Assembly: GCF_002858805.1 (NCBI RefSeq)
Contig: NZ_PJZI01000020.1
Coordinates: 26,740 to 90,739 of the forward strand
Direction: 5' to 3'
Length of the DNA stretch: 64,000 nt
From: Chimaeribacter arupi
Lineage (GTDB): Bacteria > Pseudomonadota > Gammaproteobacteria > Enterobacterales > Enterobacteriaceae
Below the pieces are notes generated by a model that saw only the letters and a list, made by a program, of their open reading frames with translations, was not told the DNA's origin and searched no databases. The translations under genes were made by a program, and so were the position numbers. Position 1 is the stretch's first letter. The number at the start of each line of letters is the position of its first letter. Positions 1 to 9,845 of this stretch are shown piece after piece.

Positions 1-464
1 ATGCGGAAGGGCGGCTGGTGCTGGCTGATGGCCTGATCGACGCCTCGGAGCAGCAGCCGCAACTGCTGATTGACTGCGCGACCCTGACCGGCGCGGCCAA
101 AACCGCGCTGGGCAATGATTACCATGCGCTGTTCAGCTTTGATGATGCGTTGGCCGCTGACCTGCTGGCGAGTGCCGGGCAGGAGCAGGAGCCGTTCTGG
201 CGCCTGCCGCTGGCAGAGTTCCACCGCAGCCAGTTGCCGTCCAACTTTGCTGACCTGAACAACGTGGCCGGCCCAAGCTACACTGCCGGGGCCAGCACCG
301 CCGCCGCGTTCCTGTCGCACTTCGTGCAGAACTACCGCCAGGGCTGGCTGCATATCGACTGTTCTGCCACCTACCGCAAAGGCGCGGTGGATCAGTGGTC
401 GGCCGGGGCGACCGGGCTGGGCGTCCGTACCCTGGCCAATTTGCTGCTGAGCAAGGCGCAGTAA
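1..464 (+). CDS. pepB: Peptidase B (M17 aminopeptidase), C-terminal part
   Basis: The reading frame is open from the first base of the window, so the gene is cut at its 5' end. It starts inside the family's NTDAEGR metal-site motif (AEGRL is the first readable stretch) and continues through [16 protein letters not shown] and the C-terminal [17 protein letters not shown], both typical of enterobacterial PepB. PepB is a cytosolic two-metal aminopeptidase that removes N-terminal residues from small peptides. About 150 of roughly 430 residues are present. The GTG at 18 is an internal codon, not a start. The stop at 462-464 is followed by a rho-independent terminator, which separates the gene from sseB. 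Confidence 0.95.
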   Translation, partial: AEGRLVLADGLIDASEQQPQLLIDCATLTGAAKTALGNDYHALFSFDDALAADLLASAGQEQEPFWRLPLAEFHRSQLPSNFADLNNVAGPSYTAGASTAAAFLSHFVQNYRQGWLHIDCSATYRKGAVDQWSAGATGLGVRTLANLLLSKAQ

Positions 465-501
465 CCGGCAATACGTCAGCAGCATGACGTGACCGGGTAT
501 C

Positions 502-530
502 ACGGGGCGGCCTGGCTGCCCCGTTTTTTT
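502..530 (+). terminator. Rho-independent terminator after pepB
   Basis: A CGGGGC/GCCCCG stem (502-507 with 518-523, 10-nt loop) is followed directly by a run of seven T. It lies between the pepB stop and the sseB start. Confidence 0.8.
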
Positions 531-592
531 ATCCATCTTTTTGTGGTGTTATCTTGTGGCAAAGCCGTTCCGGCTTGTTGAGGGAGTAACGT

Positions 593-1423
593 ATGAGCAC
601 ATCGTCTTTTGACCCTGCGGACACGTCGCAGGGACGTGAACTGGAGCAGTTGCTGATGCAGGCCGTCAGTGACCCGGCACAACGCCCGGCGTTCTACCGC
701 GCGCTGATGGAAGCCACCGTGCTGGTGCTGACCGACAACCAGGCCCCGGAGGGTGACGTGGTGCTGGAAGCCGGCAGCCCGCTGAGCCTGCAGGTCTGGG
801 AAAAACAGGACGGCACGAACGTATTGCCGTTCTTCAGTTCACTCTCAGCCCTGCAACGGGCGGTGGAGCGCGAGCAGCCGTTTATGGCGTTGCCGGTGCG
901 GGTGCTGTTTGAGATGACCGAAGGCGCGGAGCTGTTCCTGAACCCGAAAAATGAGTACGGCAAAGAGTTCACCCCGCACGAGGTGAGCCAGCTGTTACAG
1001 GAAGGCACGGCAGGCAAACCGCTGGAGCGGGTGCTGGAAGCCGGTACCGAGTTCCTGATCGGCCAGCCGGAACACTATCCGGCGGCGATGGTGGACGCGC
1101 TCACCACACTGTTCAGCCAGCGTAAACCGGTGCGCCGCGCCTTCCTGGCGCTCATCCATGATAAAAACAGCGATGAGCGGCCCAACCTGCTGGTGGGGCT
1201 GGAGATTGACGGCGCGTCGGAGCAGGAGATTGAACAGCTGATTCAGGAAGCCGGCAGCGTCGCCAGTGAAGCGCTGGCAGAGGATGAGCCAGTGGATTTC
1301 TGCCTGGTCAATGAAAAAGAGCGCGGCATCAGCCATTATCTGATTCAGCATACCCAGGCCTTTTACCAGCGCCGCTGGGGCAGTTGGTTACGCAATATCA
1401 TTCCTTCTTCCGGCATCGCCTGA
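593..1423 (+). CDS. sseB: SseB family protein (enhanced serine sensitivity)
   Basis: The 276-residue protein matches enterobacterial SseB (258 residues in K-12) along its length: an N-terminal QLLMQAVSDPAQRPAFYRALME stretch, the PFFSSLSALQRAV core and the C-terminal HTQAFYQRRWGSWLRN. SseB was named for serine sensitivity when overproduced. Its N-terminal SseB domain is shared with type III secretion-associated proteins, but its biochemical role is not settled. The start ATG has a GGGAG-like site just upstream. The gene sits in its usual place between pepB and ndk. Confidence 0.9.
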   Translation: MSTSSFDPADTSQGRELEQLLMQAVSDPAQRPAFYRALMEATVLVLTDNQAPEGDVVLEAGSPLSLQVWEKQDGTNVLPFFSSLSALQRAVEREQPFMALPVRVLFEMTEGAELFLNPKNEYGKEFTPHEVSQLLQEGTAGKPLERVLEAGTEFLIGQPEHYPAAMVDALTTLFSQRKPVRRAFLALIHDKNSDERPNLLVGLEIDGASEQEIEQLIQEAGSVASEALAEDEPVDFCLVNEKERGISHYLIQHTQAFYQRRWGSWLRNIIPSSGIA

Positions 1424-1530
1424 GGGCAGGCGCGCAGTCACGGCCGGCACATAGGGCAATAATTGCTAAATATGTGCATAAAGAGTAGGGAATTAGCTAA
1501 AGTTATTTTAATCAAATGTTGTGTTTCGGG

Positions 1531-1565
1531 TAGGCAAGCGCCGACTTGCCCCCTATAATCGGCGC
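1531..1565 (+). promoter_or_regulatory. ndk promoter with inverted repeat over the -10
   Basis: A perfect TATAAT lies at 1554-1559, with a weak -35 (TAGGCA, 1531-1536) 17 bp upstream. A perfect 7-bp inverted repeat, GCGCCGA (1538-1544) and TCGGCGC (1559-1565), brackets the -10 and spacer, which could be an operator. The transcript would have a 5' leader of about 60 nt before ndk. Confidence 0.55.
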
Positions 1566-1624
1566 CATTTCACGGCGGGCCCATTTATGCCTGCCTCCCA
1601 GGACGACGTCAGACAGAGGTTTAC

Positions 1625-2056
1625 ATGACTATCGAACGTACTTTTTCCATGATCAAACCGAACGCAGTGGCTAAAAACGCCATTGGTTCTATCTATGCCC
1701 GTTTCGAAGCCGCTGGTTTCAAAATCGTTGCCGCTAAAATGGTTCACCTGACCCGTGAGCAGGCTGAAGGCTTCTACGCTGAGCACAAAGGCCGCCCGTT
1801 CTTCGACGGCCTGGTTGAGTTCATGACCTCTGGCCCGATCATGATGCAGGTTCTGGAAGGCGAAAACGCCGTTCAGCGCAACCGTGACATCATGGGCGCA
1901 ACCAACCCGGACAACGCCCTGGCCGGTACCCTGCGTGCTGACTACGCAGACAGCTTCACTGAGAACGCCGTTCACGGTTCCGATGCGGTTGAATCTGCAC
2001 AGCGCGAAATCGCGTACTTCTTCACCGAAAACGAGCTGTGCCCGCGCACCCGTTAA
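1625..2056 (+). CDS. ndk: Nucleoside diphosphate kinase
   Basis: The 143-residue protein is the normal length for Ndk. It transfers the gamma phosphate of ATP to nucleoside diphosphates through a phosphohistidine. The active-site histidine is H117 in [12 protein letters not shown], and the N-terminal [11 protein letters not shown] is the family signature. Codon use looks strongly biased, as expected for a highly expressed cytosolic enzyme. The start is preceded by AGAGG with good spacing. Confidence 0.98.
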   Translation: MTIERTFSMIKPNAVAKNAIGSIYARFEAAGFKIVAAKMVHLTREQAEGFYAEHKGRPFFDGLVEFMTSGPIMMQVLEGENAVQRNRDIMGATNPDNALAGTLRADYADSFTENAVHGSDAVESAQREIAYFFTENELCPRTR

Positions 2057-2150
2057 TTGGTGAATGATAGCGAGCTGAAAGATTCATTTGCTGAAACAAT
2101 AAAACCGTGACAGCAGGCTTTCCGCGATAGCATCGCTATCCTAAAATTTG

Positions 2151-2190
2151 TACAATACTGCGCCCCGAAGGAGCCTGCTCTCTCGGGGCG
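2151..2190 (+). promoter_or_regulatory. rlmN promoter -10 and 5'-end hairpin
   Basis: TACAAT (2151-2156) is a good -10 candidate, but no clear -35 is visible. Immediately downstream is a perfect 8-bp inverted repeat, CGCCCCGA (2161-2168) and TCGGGGCG (2183-2190). Transcription starting about 7 nt after the -10 would place this hairpin at the very 5' end of the mRNA, about 75 nt before the rlmN start. Confidence 0.45.
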
Positions 2191-2265
2191 CATGTTTTCG
2201 CATCACGCCACCGGGCGGGTGCACTTCCTTTGAGCCAAAAGTGTAACAACGAGGCCGCGACATCC

Positions 2266-3462
2266 ATGTTAGAAACAACTCCTTCTGGGCAAACCGTGTC
2301 TGAAATTTCTCACTCCTCTGCGCCCGCCGTACAAACGGCAAAACCGGCTGTGGAAAAAATTAACCTCCTCGATCTGAACCGCCAGCAAATGCGCGAATTT
2401 TTCGCCAGGATGGGGGAGAAACCCTTCCGCGCCGACCAGGTCATGAAGTGGATGTACCACTACTGCTGCGATGATTTCGAGCAGATGACCGACATCAACA
2501 AAGTGCTGCGCGGCAAATTGCAGGCGATTGCAGAGATCCGTGCACCGGAAGTGGTGGATGAGCAACGCTCCGCCGACGGCACCATCAAATGGGCGATTCT
2601 GGTGGGCGACCAACGCGTTGAGACGGTCTATATCCCGGAAGAGGATCGCGCGACCCTCTGCGTCTCCTCTCAGGTAGGCTGCGCGCTCGAGTGCAAATTC
2701 TGCTCTACGGCACAGCAGGGCTTCAACCGTAACCTGCGCGTGTCAGAAATCATCGGCCAGGTCTGGCGAGCCGCCAAAATCATCGGCGCGGCGAAAGTCA
2801 CCGGCCAGCGCCCGATCACCAACGTGGTCATGATGGGCATGGGCGAGCCGCTGCTCAACCTGACCAACGTCGTCCCGGCGATGGAAATCATGCTGGATGA
2901 CTTCGGTTTCGGCCTCTCCAAACGCCGCGTGACGCTCTCCACGTCCGGTGTGGTACCGGCACTGGACAAACTGGGCGACATGATCGACGTGGCGCTGGCC
3001 ATCTCCCTGCATGCGCCGAACGACACCATCCGTGACGAGATCGTGCCGATCAATAAAAAGTACAACATTGAGACCTTCCTGAGCGCGGTACGCCGCTACC
3101 TGGCGAAGTCCAATGCCAACCAGGGCCGCGTCACCATTGAGTACGTGATGCTGGACCACGTCAATGACGGCACCGAACATGCCCACGAGCTGGCCGCTGT
3201 GCTGAAAGACACGCCGTGCAAGATCAACCTGATCCCGTGGAACCCCTTCCCGGGCGCACCTTATGGACGCAGCTCGAATAGTCGCGTTGATCGCTTTGCC
3301 AAAGTGTTGATGGAATATGGATTTACGACTATTGTGCGTAAGACCCGCGGTGACGATATTGACGCCGCCTGCGGCCAGTTGGCGGGTGAGGTGATCGACC
3401 GGACCAAGCGTACCCTGAAGAAGAAAATGGCAGGGGAGCCGATTTCGGTAAAAGCACTCTGA
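2266..3462 (+). CDS. rlmN: Dual-specificity 23S rRNA/tRNA adenine-C2 methyltransferase RlmN
   Basis: RlmN is a radical-SAM enzyme that methylates C2 of A2503 in 23S rRNA and of A37 in some tRNAs. Counting from the ATG at 2266 (398 residues), the iron-sulfur ligands are C139-x3-C143-x2-C146 in [10 protein letters not shown]132 (TLCVSS) matches the resolving cysteine of the K-12 enzyme, and the C-terminal cysteine in DAACGQ matches the methyl-carrying one. A TTG 36 bases upstream (2230) keeps the frame open, but the ATG has a GAGG-type site and gives a length close to K-12 (384). The N-terminal ~20 residues are low in conservation. Confidence 0.96.
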   Translation: MLETTPSGQTVSEISHSSAPAVQTAKPAVEKINLLDLNRQQMREFFARMGEKPFRADQVMKWMYHYCCDDFEQMTDINKVLRGKLQAIAEIRAPEVVDEQRSADGTIKWAILVGDQRVETVYIPEEDRATLCVSSQVGCALECKFCSTAQQGFNRNLRVSEIIGQVWRAAKIIGAAKVTGQRPITNVVMMGMGEPLLNLTNVVPAMEIMLDDFGFGLSKRRVTLSTSGVVPALDKLGDMIDVALAISLHAPNDTIRDEIVPINKKYNIETFLSAVRRYLAKSNANQGRVTIEYVMLDHVNDGTEHAHELAAVLKDTPCKINLIPWNPFPGAPYGRSSNSRVDRFAKVLMEYGFTTIVRKTRGDDIDAACGQLAGEVIDRTKRTLKKKMAGEPISVKAL

Positions 3463-3560
3463 ACCTGACCTGAGGGCGTGACGCTGCGCTGTGCCGTTAC
3501 GCCTCCCTCTCTCAGATCGGAACGGCACGGGCAGGGCAGCCTGCCGCCGCGTTCCAGGGA

Positions 3561-4343
3561 ATGAAACGCATGATGCTGAAAATGTTGCGGAGCACGCCGC
3601 ACTGGCTCTCTGCGGTTATCGCGGCGGCCGTGCTGGCAGGCTGCTCGGGTTCAGGGCCGGACGAGGCCGCACCGGCCACGTCGGCGTCGGTGGATACACG
3701 CCTGCAACTGGGGATGGGCTACCTGTCTCAGGGGAATTTGCCGGCCGCCCGGCAAAATCTTGAAAAAGCGGAGCAAACCGCGCCGCAGGACTACCGTACC
3801 CAACTGGGGATGGCGCTGTATGCGCAACGTGTCGGGGAAAATGAGGCTGCGCAGCAACGCTATCAGCGCGCCCTGCAACTTGCCCCGCAAAATGGCACGG
3901 TGTTGAATAATTACGGTGCGTTCTTGTGTAGTTTAGGGCAGTATGTACCGGCACAACAGCAGTTTAGCGCGGCCGCGCAGGTGCCCGATTATGGGCAGGT
4001 TGCAGACAGCCTGGAGAATGCCGGCTATTGTTTCCTTAAGGCAAATCAGGACGATGAGGCACGGGTATTGCTGGGCCGGGCACTGAAATATGACCCGGAC
4101 AAGGGCGCGCCTCTGCTGGCAGAGGCCCAGCGGCAGTTCAGTGAAGGAAAACGCGCCCAGGCGCAGCTTTTACTGGATGTCTACCAGCATATTTTACCGG
4201 CCAGTGCCGACAGTTTATGGTTACAGATTCGTTTCGCCGCGCTGGATGACCGCCAGGACAAGATAGACCGTTATGGCAGGCAGCTGGCGCGAAGTTTTCC
4301 ACACTCTAAACAGTACCAGCAGTTTCTCGCTAATGAATACTGA
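3561..4343 (+). CDS. pilF: PilF/PilW-type TPR outer-membrane lipoprotein
   Basis: The 260-residue protein has a type II signal peptide with lipobox LAGC (lipid-anchored C28). A run of tetratricopeptide repeats follows (for example [20 protein letters not shown], then [20 protein letters not shown]). In type IV pilus systems PilF/PilW pilots the secretin to the outer membrane. In enterobacteria without those pili the role is unclear, although the gene stays fixed between rlmN and rodZ. Its stop overlaps the rodZ start by 11 bp, so the two are probably translationally coupled. Alternative ATGs at 3570 and 3573 would shorten the signal peptide slightly. Confidence 0.88.
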   Translation: MKRMMLKMLRSTPHWLSAVIAAAVLAGCSGSGPDEAAPATSASVDTRLQLGMGYLSQGNLPAARQNLEKAEQTAPQDYRTQLGMALYAQRVGENEAAQQRYQRALQLAPQNGTVLNNYGAFLCSLGQYVPAQQQFSAAAQVPDYGQVADSLENAGYCFLKANQDDEARVLLGRALKYDPDKGAPLLAEAQRQFSEGKRAQAQLLLDVYQHILPASADSLWLQIRFAALDDRQDKIDRYGRQLARSFPHSKQYQQFLANEY

Positions 4344-5298
4344 AGCCTCTCAAGAAAACATCTCCAAAACGACAGGCGAACGCCTGCGTCAAGCCCGTGA
4401 ACAGCTGGGGCTGAGCCAGCAGGCCGTTGCAGAACGCCTGTGCCTGAAAGTCTCCACGGTACGTGATATCGAAGAAGATACCGCGCCGCCGGGGCTGGCC
4501 TCGACCTTCCTGCGCGGCTATATCCGTTCTTATGCCAAGCTGGTGCACATTCCTGAAGAAGAGTTGCTGCCGCTGATGGCCAAACAGGCCCCGATCCGCG
4601 CCGCGAAAGTGGCGCCGATGCAGAGCTTCTCGCTGGGGAAATCCCGTAAAAAACGCGATGGCTGGCTGATGGGGTTCACCTGGCTGGTGGTCTTTGTGGT
4701 CATCGGCCTGACCGGTGCCTGGTGGTGGCAGAACCATCAGGCCCAGCAGCAGGAGATCGCCACGATGGCGGATCAATCCTCTGCCCAGCTTTCTCAGGGC
4801 GATGCCCAATCCATCCCGCTGGGAAACAGTGACGATGCCGCCCCGGCTGATAACAGCAATGACGGCACCACCGGTACGCCGCCTGACAGCCAGGCGACGA
4901 ACACCGCGGCACAACCGGCCCCGGTGACCCCGGCGGCCCCTGCTGCGCCGGTTGCCCAGGCTCCGGCCCCGACGGTGGTGTCACCGTCCCAGGCACCGGT
5001 TGCGGCACCCGTCACGACGCCGGCCGACGCACCGGCCGCTGCCCCGGCAGACGCAGGGGCTATCGTGATGAATTTTAATGCGGATTGCTGGCTGCAAGTG
5101 AATGACGCGACCGGGAAAACCCTGTTCAGCGGCATTCAGAAAAGCGGCGGTACGCTGAACCTGAACGGGACTGCGCCGTTCAAACTGAAAATTGGCGCAC
5201 CGCGTGCCGTCCAGATTCAGTATCAGGGCAAGCCGGTTGATCTCAGCCAGTTCATTAAGTCAAACCGTGTTGCGCGTCTTACGCTGGCTGCTGAATAA
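4333..5298 (+). CDS. rodZ: Cytoskeletal protein RodZ
   Basis: RodZ is a bitopic inner-membrane protein that links MreB filaments to the elongation complex and keeps rod shape. From the ATG at 4333 it has 321 residues: a cytoplasmic helix-turn-helix domain (about 15-80), a basic stretch KSRKKRD, one membrane span (about 111-132), a long Pro/Ala/Thr-rich periplasmic linker (about 180-245) and a C-terminal beta domain. Upstream in-frame starts within pilF are less likely because this ATG gives the conserved N-terminus. Base composition of the linker is very GC-rich from GCN and CCG codons. Confidence 0.95.
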   Translation: MNTEASQENISKTTGERLRQAREQLGLSQQAVAERLCLKVSTVRDIEEDTAPPGLASTFLRGYIRSYAKLVHIPEEELLPLMAKQAPIRAAKVAPMQSFSLGKSRKKRDGWLMGFTWLVVFVVIGLTGAWWWQNHQAQQQEIATMADQSSAQLSQGDAQSIPLGNSDDAAPADNSNDGTTGTPPDSQATNTAAQPAPVTPAAPAAPVAQAPAPTVVSPSQAPVAAPVTTPADAPAAAPADAGAIVMNFNADCWLQVNDATGKTLFSGIQKSGGTLNLNGTAPFKLKIGAPRAVQIQYQGKPVDLSQFIKSNRVARLTLAAE

Positions 5299-5342
5299 TA
5301 GGGCATCCGGCGCACTGCGCCCGCAGCAATGGAGAGCAAGAC

Positions 5343-6464
5343 ATGCATAACCAAGCACCCATAAACCGTCGCAAATCAACGCGGATTTACGTCGGAAAGG
5401 TGCCTATTGGTGATGGCGCGCCGATTGCCGTGCAATCGATGACCAACACCCGTACCACCGATGTAGAGGCTACGGTCAATCAGATTAAGTCGCTGGAACG
5501 TGTGGGCGCGGACATCGTCCGTGTTTCCGTGCCGACGATGGATGCTGCCGAAGCCTTTAAAGTGATCAAGCAACAAGTCAACGTGCCGCTGGTGGCGGAC
5601 ATTCACTTTGACTACCGCATTGCGCTGAAAGTGGCGGAATACGGCGTGGATTGCCTGCGCATTAACCCCGGCAACATCGGCAATGAATCCCGCATCCGCT
5701 CGGTGGTGGATTGCGCGCGTGACAAAAATATCCCTATCCGCATCGGCGTCAACGGCGGTTCGCTGGAACGGGATCTCCAGGAAAAATATGGTGAGCCGAC
5801 CCCGGAAGCGTTGCTGGAGTCTGCGATGCGCCATGTGGACATCCTGGACCGCCTCAATTTCGACCAGTTCAAAGTCAGCGTAAAAGCCTCTGACGTCTTC
5901 CTGGCGGTGGAAGCCTACCGCCTGCTGGCGAAACAGATCGTGCAGCCGCTGCACCTCGGCATCACGGAAGCGGGCGGCGCCCGTGCCGGTGCGGTAAAAT
6001 CCGCCATCGGCCTCGGCCTGCTGCTCTCTGAGGGCATCGGCGACACGCTGCGCATCTCGCTGGCGGCCGATCCGGTAGAAGAGATCAAAGTGGGCTTCGA
6101 TATCCTGAAGTCCCTGCGCATCCGTTCCCGCGGCATCAACTTCATCGCCTGCCCGACCTGCTCACGCCAGGAGTTCGACGTGATCGGCACGGTCAACGCG
6201 CTGGAGCAGCGCCTGGAAGATATCATCACGCCAATGGATGTCTCGATCATCGGCTGTGTGGTGAACGGACCGGGCGAGGCGCTGGTGTCGACGCTGGGCG
6301 TGACCGGCGGCCACAACAAGAGCGGCTTCTATGAAGACGGCGTGCGCCAGCGTGACCGGTTTGATAACGACCTGATGATCGATCAGCTGGAAGCCAAAAT
6401 CCGCGCGAAAGCCGCGATGATGGACGAAAGCAAACGTATCGTGATCAACACGCAGACAGAGTGA
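5343..6464 (+). CDS. ispG: 4-hydroxy-3-methylbut-2-enyl diphosphate synthase
   Basis: IspG converts methylerythritol cyclodiphosphate to HMBPP in the MEP isoprenoid pathway, using a [4Fe-4S] cluster and flavodoxin. The 373-residue length and sequence match K-12 IspG almost end to end. Cluster cysteines are visible in IACPTCSRQ (around 270 and 273) and [12 protein letters not shown] (around 305, with the following glutamate ligand). The start ATG has GGAGAG 8-10 bases upstream. It lies 44 bp after rodZ in the same orientation. Confidence 0.97.
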   Translation: MHNQAPINRRKSTRIYVGKVPIGDGAPIAVQSMTNTRTTDVEATVNQIKSLERVGADIVRVSVPTMDAAEAFKVIKQQVNVPLVADIHFDYRIALKVAEYGVDCLRINPGNIGNESRIRSVVDCARDKNIPIRIGVNGGSLERDLQEKYGEPTPEALLESAMRHVDILDRLNFDQFKVSVKASDVFLAVEAYRLLAKQIVQPLHLGITEAGGARAGAVKSAIGLGLLLSEGIGDTLRISLAADPVEEIKVGFDILKSLRIRSRGINFIACPTCSRQEFDVIGTVNALEQRLEDIITPMDVSIIGCVVNGPGEALVSTLGVTGGHNKSGFYEDGVRQRDRFDNDLMIDQLEAKIRAKAAMMDESKRIVINTQTE

Positions 6465-6472
6465 CATCGGTA

Positions 6473-6498
6473 GCGGGCTGCAATAGCGGCCCGTTTTC
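6473..6498 (+). terminator. Weak terminator-like hairpin after ispG
   Basis: CGGGC (6474-6478) can pair with GCCCG (6489-6493), followed by TTTT. The short stem suggests partial termination before the separate hisS promoter. Confidence 0.4.
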
Positions 6499-6533
6499 TA
6501 TTGAACCCGTTGAGGGCTGGCCCGGCATCCTCG

Positions 6534-6563
6534 TTGAACCGCCGGAGGCAACGCCCCTATAAT
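6534..6563 (+). promoter_or_regulatory. hisS promoter
   Basis: TTGAAC (6534-6539) and a perfect TATAAT (6558-6563) are separated by 18 bp, about 40 bp upstream of the hisS start. This is a strong sigma-70 candidate. Confidence 0.7.
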
Positions 6564-6601
6564 CGGGTTCATTTTTTGTATTAAGACTATAGAGAACTGA
6601 C

Positions 6602-7876
6602 GTGGCAAAGAACATTCAAGCCATTCGCGGCATGAACGACTACCTGCCGGAAGAAACGGCATTGTGGCAGCGGATTGAAGGCACCCTGAAGCAGGTGCTC
6701 AGCGGCTATGGGTACAGTGAAATCCGTCTACCGATTGTAGAGCAGACCCCGTTATTTAAACGCGCCATCGGTGAAGTCACTGATGTGGTCGAAAAAGAGA
6801 TGTATACCTTTGATGACCGCAACGGCGAAAGCCTGACCCTGCGCCCGGAAGGCACCGCAGGCTGCGTGCGTGCCGGCATTGAGCATGGTCTGCTGTACAA
6901 TCAGGAACAGCGCCTGTGGTATATCGGCCCGATGTTCCGCTATGAGCGTCCGCAGAAAGGGCGCTACCGCCAGTTCCACCAGCTGGGGGCGGAAGTGTTT
7001 GGCCTGCAGGGGCCGGACATCGATGCAGAGCTGATCCTGCTGACGGCGCGCTGGTGGAAAGCGCTCGGCATCGCTGACCATGTGGCGCTGGAGCTGAACT
7101 CCATCGGTTCGCAGGAGGCTCGTGCCAACTACCGCGAGGCGCTGGTCGCGTTCCTGGAGCAGCACAAAGATGCGCTGGACGAGGATTGCAAACGCCGCAT
7201 GTACAGCAACCCGCTGCGCGTGCTCGACTCGAAAAACCCGGACGTGCAGCGCCTGCTGAATGATGCACCGGCCCTGGCTGACTATCTGGATGACGAGTCA
7301 AAACAACACTTTTCCGGTCTGTGTGAACTTTTGGACCAGGCCGGCATCCCATATACGGTTAATCAGCGGCTGGTTCGCGGCCTCGATTACTACAACCGCA
7401 CCGTGTTTGAGTGGGTCACCACCAGCCTGGGCGCGCAGGGTACCGTGTGTGCCGGCGGCCGTTATGACGGCCTGGTGGAACAACTCGGCGGCCGTGCCAC
7501 CCCGGCGGTAGGGTTCGCGATGGGGCTGGAGCGTCTGGTGCTGCTGGTGCAGGCCGTCAACCCTGACTTTAAGGCCCCGGCCACGGTAGACGTTTACGTC
7601 ATTTCGTCCGGTGCCGGTACGCAGGGCGCGGCAATGGCGCTGGCGGAGCAGGTGCGTGATGCGGCACCGCAATTACGGCTGATGACCAACTACGGCGGCG
7701 GCAACTTCAAAAAACAATTTGCCCGTGCAGACAAGTGGGGCGCCCGCGTGGCCCTGGTGCTGGGTGAGAATGAAGTGGCGGCCCGGCAGGTAGTGGTGAA
7801 AAACCTGCAAAGTGGTGAACAAGAAACGCTGGCGCAAAGCGACGTTGCCGCGCGCCTGGCAACGATGTTGGGTTAA
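6602..7876 (+). CDS. hisS: Histidyl-tRNA synthetase
   Basis: This class II aminoacyl-tRNA synthetase charges tRNA-His. The 424-residue protein starts at GTG (6602), as in K-12. It contains the class II motif 2 region ([19 protein letters not shown]), the histidine-specific motif [16 protein letters not shown], motif 3 around [13 protein letters not shown], and a C-terminal anticodon-binding domain (about 330-424, ending [22 protein letters not shown]). It is soluble and functions as a homodimer. yfgM follows after 13 bp. Confidence 0.98.
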   Translation: MAKNIQAIRGMNDYLPEETALWQRIEGTLKQVLSGYGYSEIRLPIVEQTPLFKRAIGEVTDVVEKEMYTFDDRNGESLTLRPEGTAGCVRAGIEHGLLYNQEQRLWYIGPMFRYERPQKGRYRQFHQLGAEVFGLQGPDIDAELILLTARWWKALGIADHVALELNSIGSQEARANYREALVAFLEQHKDALDEDCKRRMYSNPLRVLDSKNPDVQRLLNDAPALADYLDDESKQHFSGLCELLDQAGIPYTVNQRLVRGLDYYNRTVFEWVTTSLGAQGTVCAGGRYDGLVEQLGGRATPAVGFAMGLERLVLLVQAVNPDFKAPATVDVYVISSGAGTQGAAMALAEQVRDAAPQLRLMTNYGGGNFKKQFARADKWGARVALVLGENEVAARQVVVKNLQSGEQETLAQSDVAARLATMLG

Positions 7877-7889
7877 GGAGAGGGACACC

Positions 7890-8510
7890 GTGGAAGTCTA
7901 TACCACTGAAAACGAACAGGTGAATGCTGTACGCCACTTCTTCTCGGAGAACGGCAAGGCATTGGCTGTTGGCGTGGTGCTGGGCATTGGTGCCCTGGTG
8001 GGGTGGCGTTACTGGCAGGGGCATCAGACAGAAGCCCTGACCGAAGCGTCAGTCTCCTACCAGAAAGCGACCGACGCGCTGATGGCGAAAAAACCGGAAG
8101 GCGTGGCGGCAACGGAACAGTTCATTCAGGCCAATGACAATAATTATGGGGCCTTTGCCGCGTTGCAACTGGCGCAGCATTTTGTTGATCTGAAAGAGTA
8201 CGCCAACGCCGAGAAACAGCTGGCGAAGGCCGCCGGCCTCACCAAAGATGACAACCTGCTGCCGCTGATTTCGCTGCGGCAGGCCCGCCTCCAGCTTCAG
8301 CAAAACAAACTTGATGATGCGCTGAAAACCCTGGAGGGCGTCAAGGGTGAAAGCTGGGCGGCCATGTCACTGGATATCCGTGGCGATGTGCTGGTGCGCA
8401 AGGGAGACCTGAAAGGCGCACGTGACGCATACAGTAAAGGCATCGACGCTAAAGCCTCTCAGGCACAGCAGGCGCTGCTGCGCATGAAGTTAAATAATTT
8501 GGCCAGCTAA
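7890..8510 (+). CDS. yfgM: Inner-membrane TPR protein YfgM (SecYEG/PpiD-associated)
   Basis: The start is a GTG at 7890 with AAGGAGAGGG upstream, giving 206 residues, the K-12 length. A single N-terminal anchor (about 23-42, ALAVGVVLGIGALVGWRY) is followed by a periplasmic TPR-like domain. In E. coli YfgM associates with PpiD at the SecYEG translocon and helps pass clients to periplasmic chaperones. It lies between hisS and bamB, as in K-12. An upstream in-frame ATG at 7812 lies inside hisS and is not the start. Confidence 0.92.
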   Translation: MEVYTTENEQVNAVRHFFSENGKALAVGVVLGIGALVGWRYWQGHQTEALTEASVSYQKATDALMAKKPEGVAATEQFIQANDNNYGAFAALQLAQHFVDLKEYANAEKQLAKAAGLTKDDNLLPLISLRQARLQLQQNKLDDALKTLEGVKGESWAAMSLDIRGDVLVRKGDLKGARDAYSKGIDAKASQAQQALLRMKLNNLAS

Positions 8511-8520
8511 GGGGATGCCA

Positions 8521-9702
8521 ATGCATTTGCGTAAAACACTCTTGGTAGGATGGGTTTCTGTTGCCCTGCTGAGTGGTTGTTCATTGTTCAACGGCGAAGA
8601 GGATGTGGTCACCATGTCCCCGCTGCCGAAAGTCGAAAACCAGTTCACCCCGACCGAAGTCTGGAACAGCTCAGTCGGTGATGGCGTGGGCGAGTTTTAC
8701 TCCAACCTGCGCCCGGCCTGGCAAGGCACCACGGTGTTTGCCGCCGATCGCCACGGGGTGGTGAAAGCCCTGGATGCCGACAGCGGCAAAGAGATCTGGA
8801 AAGCGGACCTCTCTGAGAAAACCGGCTTCTTCTCCAGCAACCGCCCGGCGCTGCTCTCCGGCGGCGTGACGGCCTCCGGCAATCACGTCTATGTGGGCAG
8901 TGAGCGCGCGGTGGTGTATGCCCTGAACAGTGATGACGGTAAAATTGCCTGGCAGACCAATGTCGCCGGTGAAGCGGTATCACGCCCGGTGGTCAGTGAC
9001 GGCCTGGTGCTGGTGCACACCAGCAACGGCATGTTGCAGGGCCTGAGCGAAAGCGACGGCACCGTGCAGTGGACGGTTAACCTGGATATGCCGTCCCTAT
9101 CCCTGCGCGGTGAATCCGCCCCGGCGACCGCCTTTGGTGCCGCGATTGTCGGCGGTGACAATGGCCGCGTCAGCGCCGTGCTGATGAAAGAAGGGCAGAT
9201 GATCTGGCAACAGCGCATCTCCCAGCCAAGCGGCGCAACCGAAATCGATCGCCTGAACGACGTGGACACCTCGCCGGTCGTGGTCGAAGGCGTGGTATAC
9301 GCGCTGGGTTACAACGGCAACCTGACGGCGTTGGATCTGCGCTCCGGCCAGATCATCTGGAAACGCGAAGTCGGCTCAGTGAGCGATTTCATCGTCGATG
9401 CCGGCCGCATCTTTGTGGTCGACCAGAATGACCGTGTGATGGCCCTGAACACCCAGGGCGGCGTAAGCCTGTGGCGCCAGAGCGAGCTGCTGCACCGTAA
9501 CCTGACGGCCCCGGTGTTGTATAATGGTTATCTGGTGGTAGGGGACAGCGAAGGCTACCTGCACTGGCTCAATACCGATGATGGCCGCTTCGTGGCTCAG
9601 CAGAAAGTGGACAGCTCCGGCTTCCTGAGCGCGCCGGTTGTGGCGAGCGATAAATTGCTGATCCAGGCGAAAAGCGGTGACGTTTACGCGTTCACCCGCT
9701 AA
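8521..9702 (+). CDS. bamB: Outer-membrane assembly lipoprotein BamB
   Basis: BamB is a subunit of the BAM complex that inserts beta-barrel proteins into the outer membrane. From the ATG at 8521 (393 residues) the lipobox is LLSGC with lipidated C20. The mature protein is an eight-bladed propeller; repeated blade motifs such as DGLVLVHTSNGMLQGL, NGNLTALDLRSGQIIWKRE and NDRVMALNTQGG are visible. An ATG two codons upstream (8515) is too close to the ribosome binding site AAGGGG to be preferred. Confidence 0.96.
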   Translation: MHLRKTLLVGWVSVALLSGCSLFNGEEDVVTMSPLPKVENQFTPTEVWNSSVGDGVGEFYSNLRPAWQGTTVFAADRHGVVKALDADSGKEIWKADLSEKTGFFSSNRPALLSGGVTASGNHVYVGSERAVVYALNSDDGKIAWQTNVAGEAVSRPVVSDGLVLVHTSNGMLQGLSESDGTVQWTVNLDMPSLSLRGESAPATAFGAAIVGGDNGRVSAVLMKEGQMIWQQRISQPSGATEIDRLNDVDTSPVVVEGVVYALGYNGNLTALDLRSGQIIWKREVGSVSDFIVDAGRIFVVDQNDRVMALNTQGGVSLWRQSELLHRNLTAPVLYNGYLVVGDSEGYLHWLNTDDGRFVAQQKVDSSGFLSAPVVASDKLLIQAKSGDVYAFTR

Positions 9703-9720
9703 CATCCGGTAACATATCCT

Positions 9721-9770
9721 GAGCCACCCCGGTGGCTCTTTAACGGCTCCTGATATTCAGGGGCCGTTTC
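9721..9770 (+). terminator. Two consecutive hairpins after bamB
   Basis: GAGCCAC/GTGGCTC (9721-9738, 4-nt loop) is followed by TTT. A second hairpin, CGGCTCCTGA with TCAGGGGCCG (about 9744-9767, one wobble), is followed by TTTCGTCTTTT. Together they separate the bamB transcript from der. Confidence 0.65.
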
Positions 9771-9845
9771 GTCTTTTGAAACGCGGCACCTGATGGTATG
9801 GGCTGTCACGTAACATTTTGTTTTTTAAGTAATGAGGCTGCAACA

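Noticed and set aside
2230..2265. TTG start extending rlmN by 12 codons
   Set aside because: The ATG at 2266 has a better-placed site and gives a length nearer the family norm.
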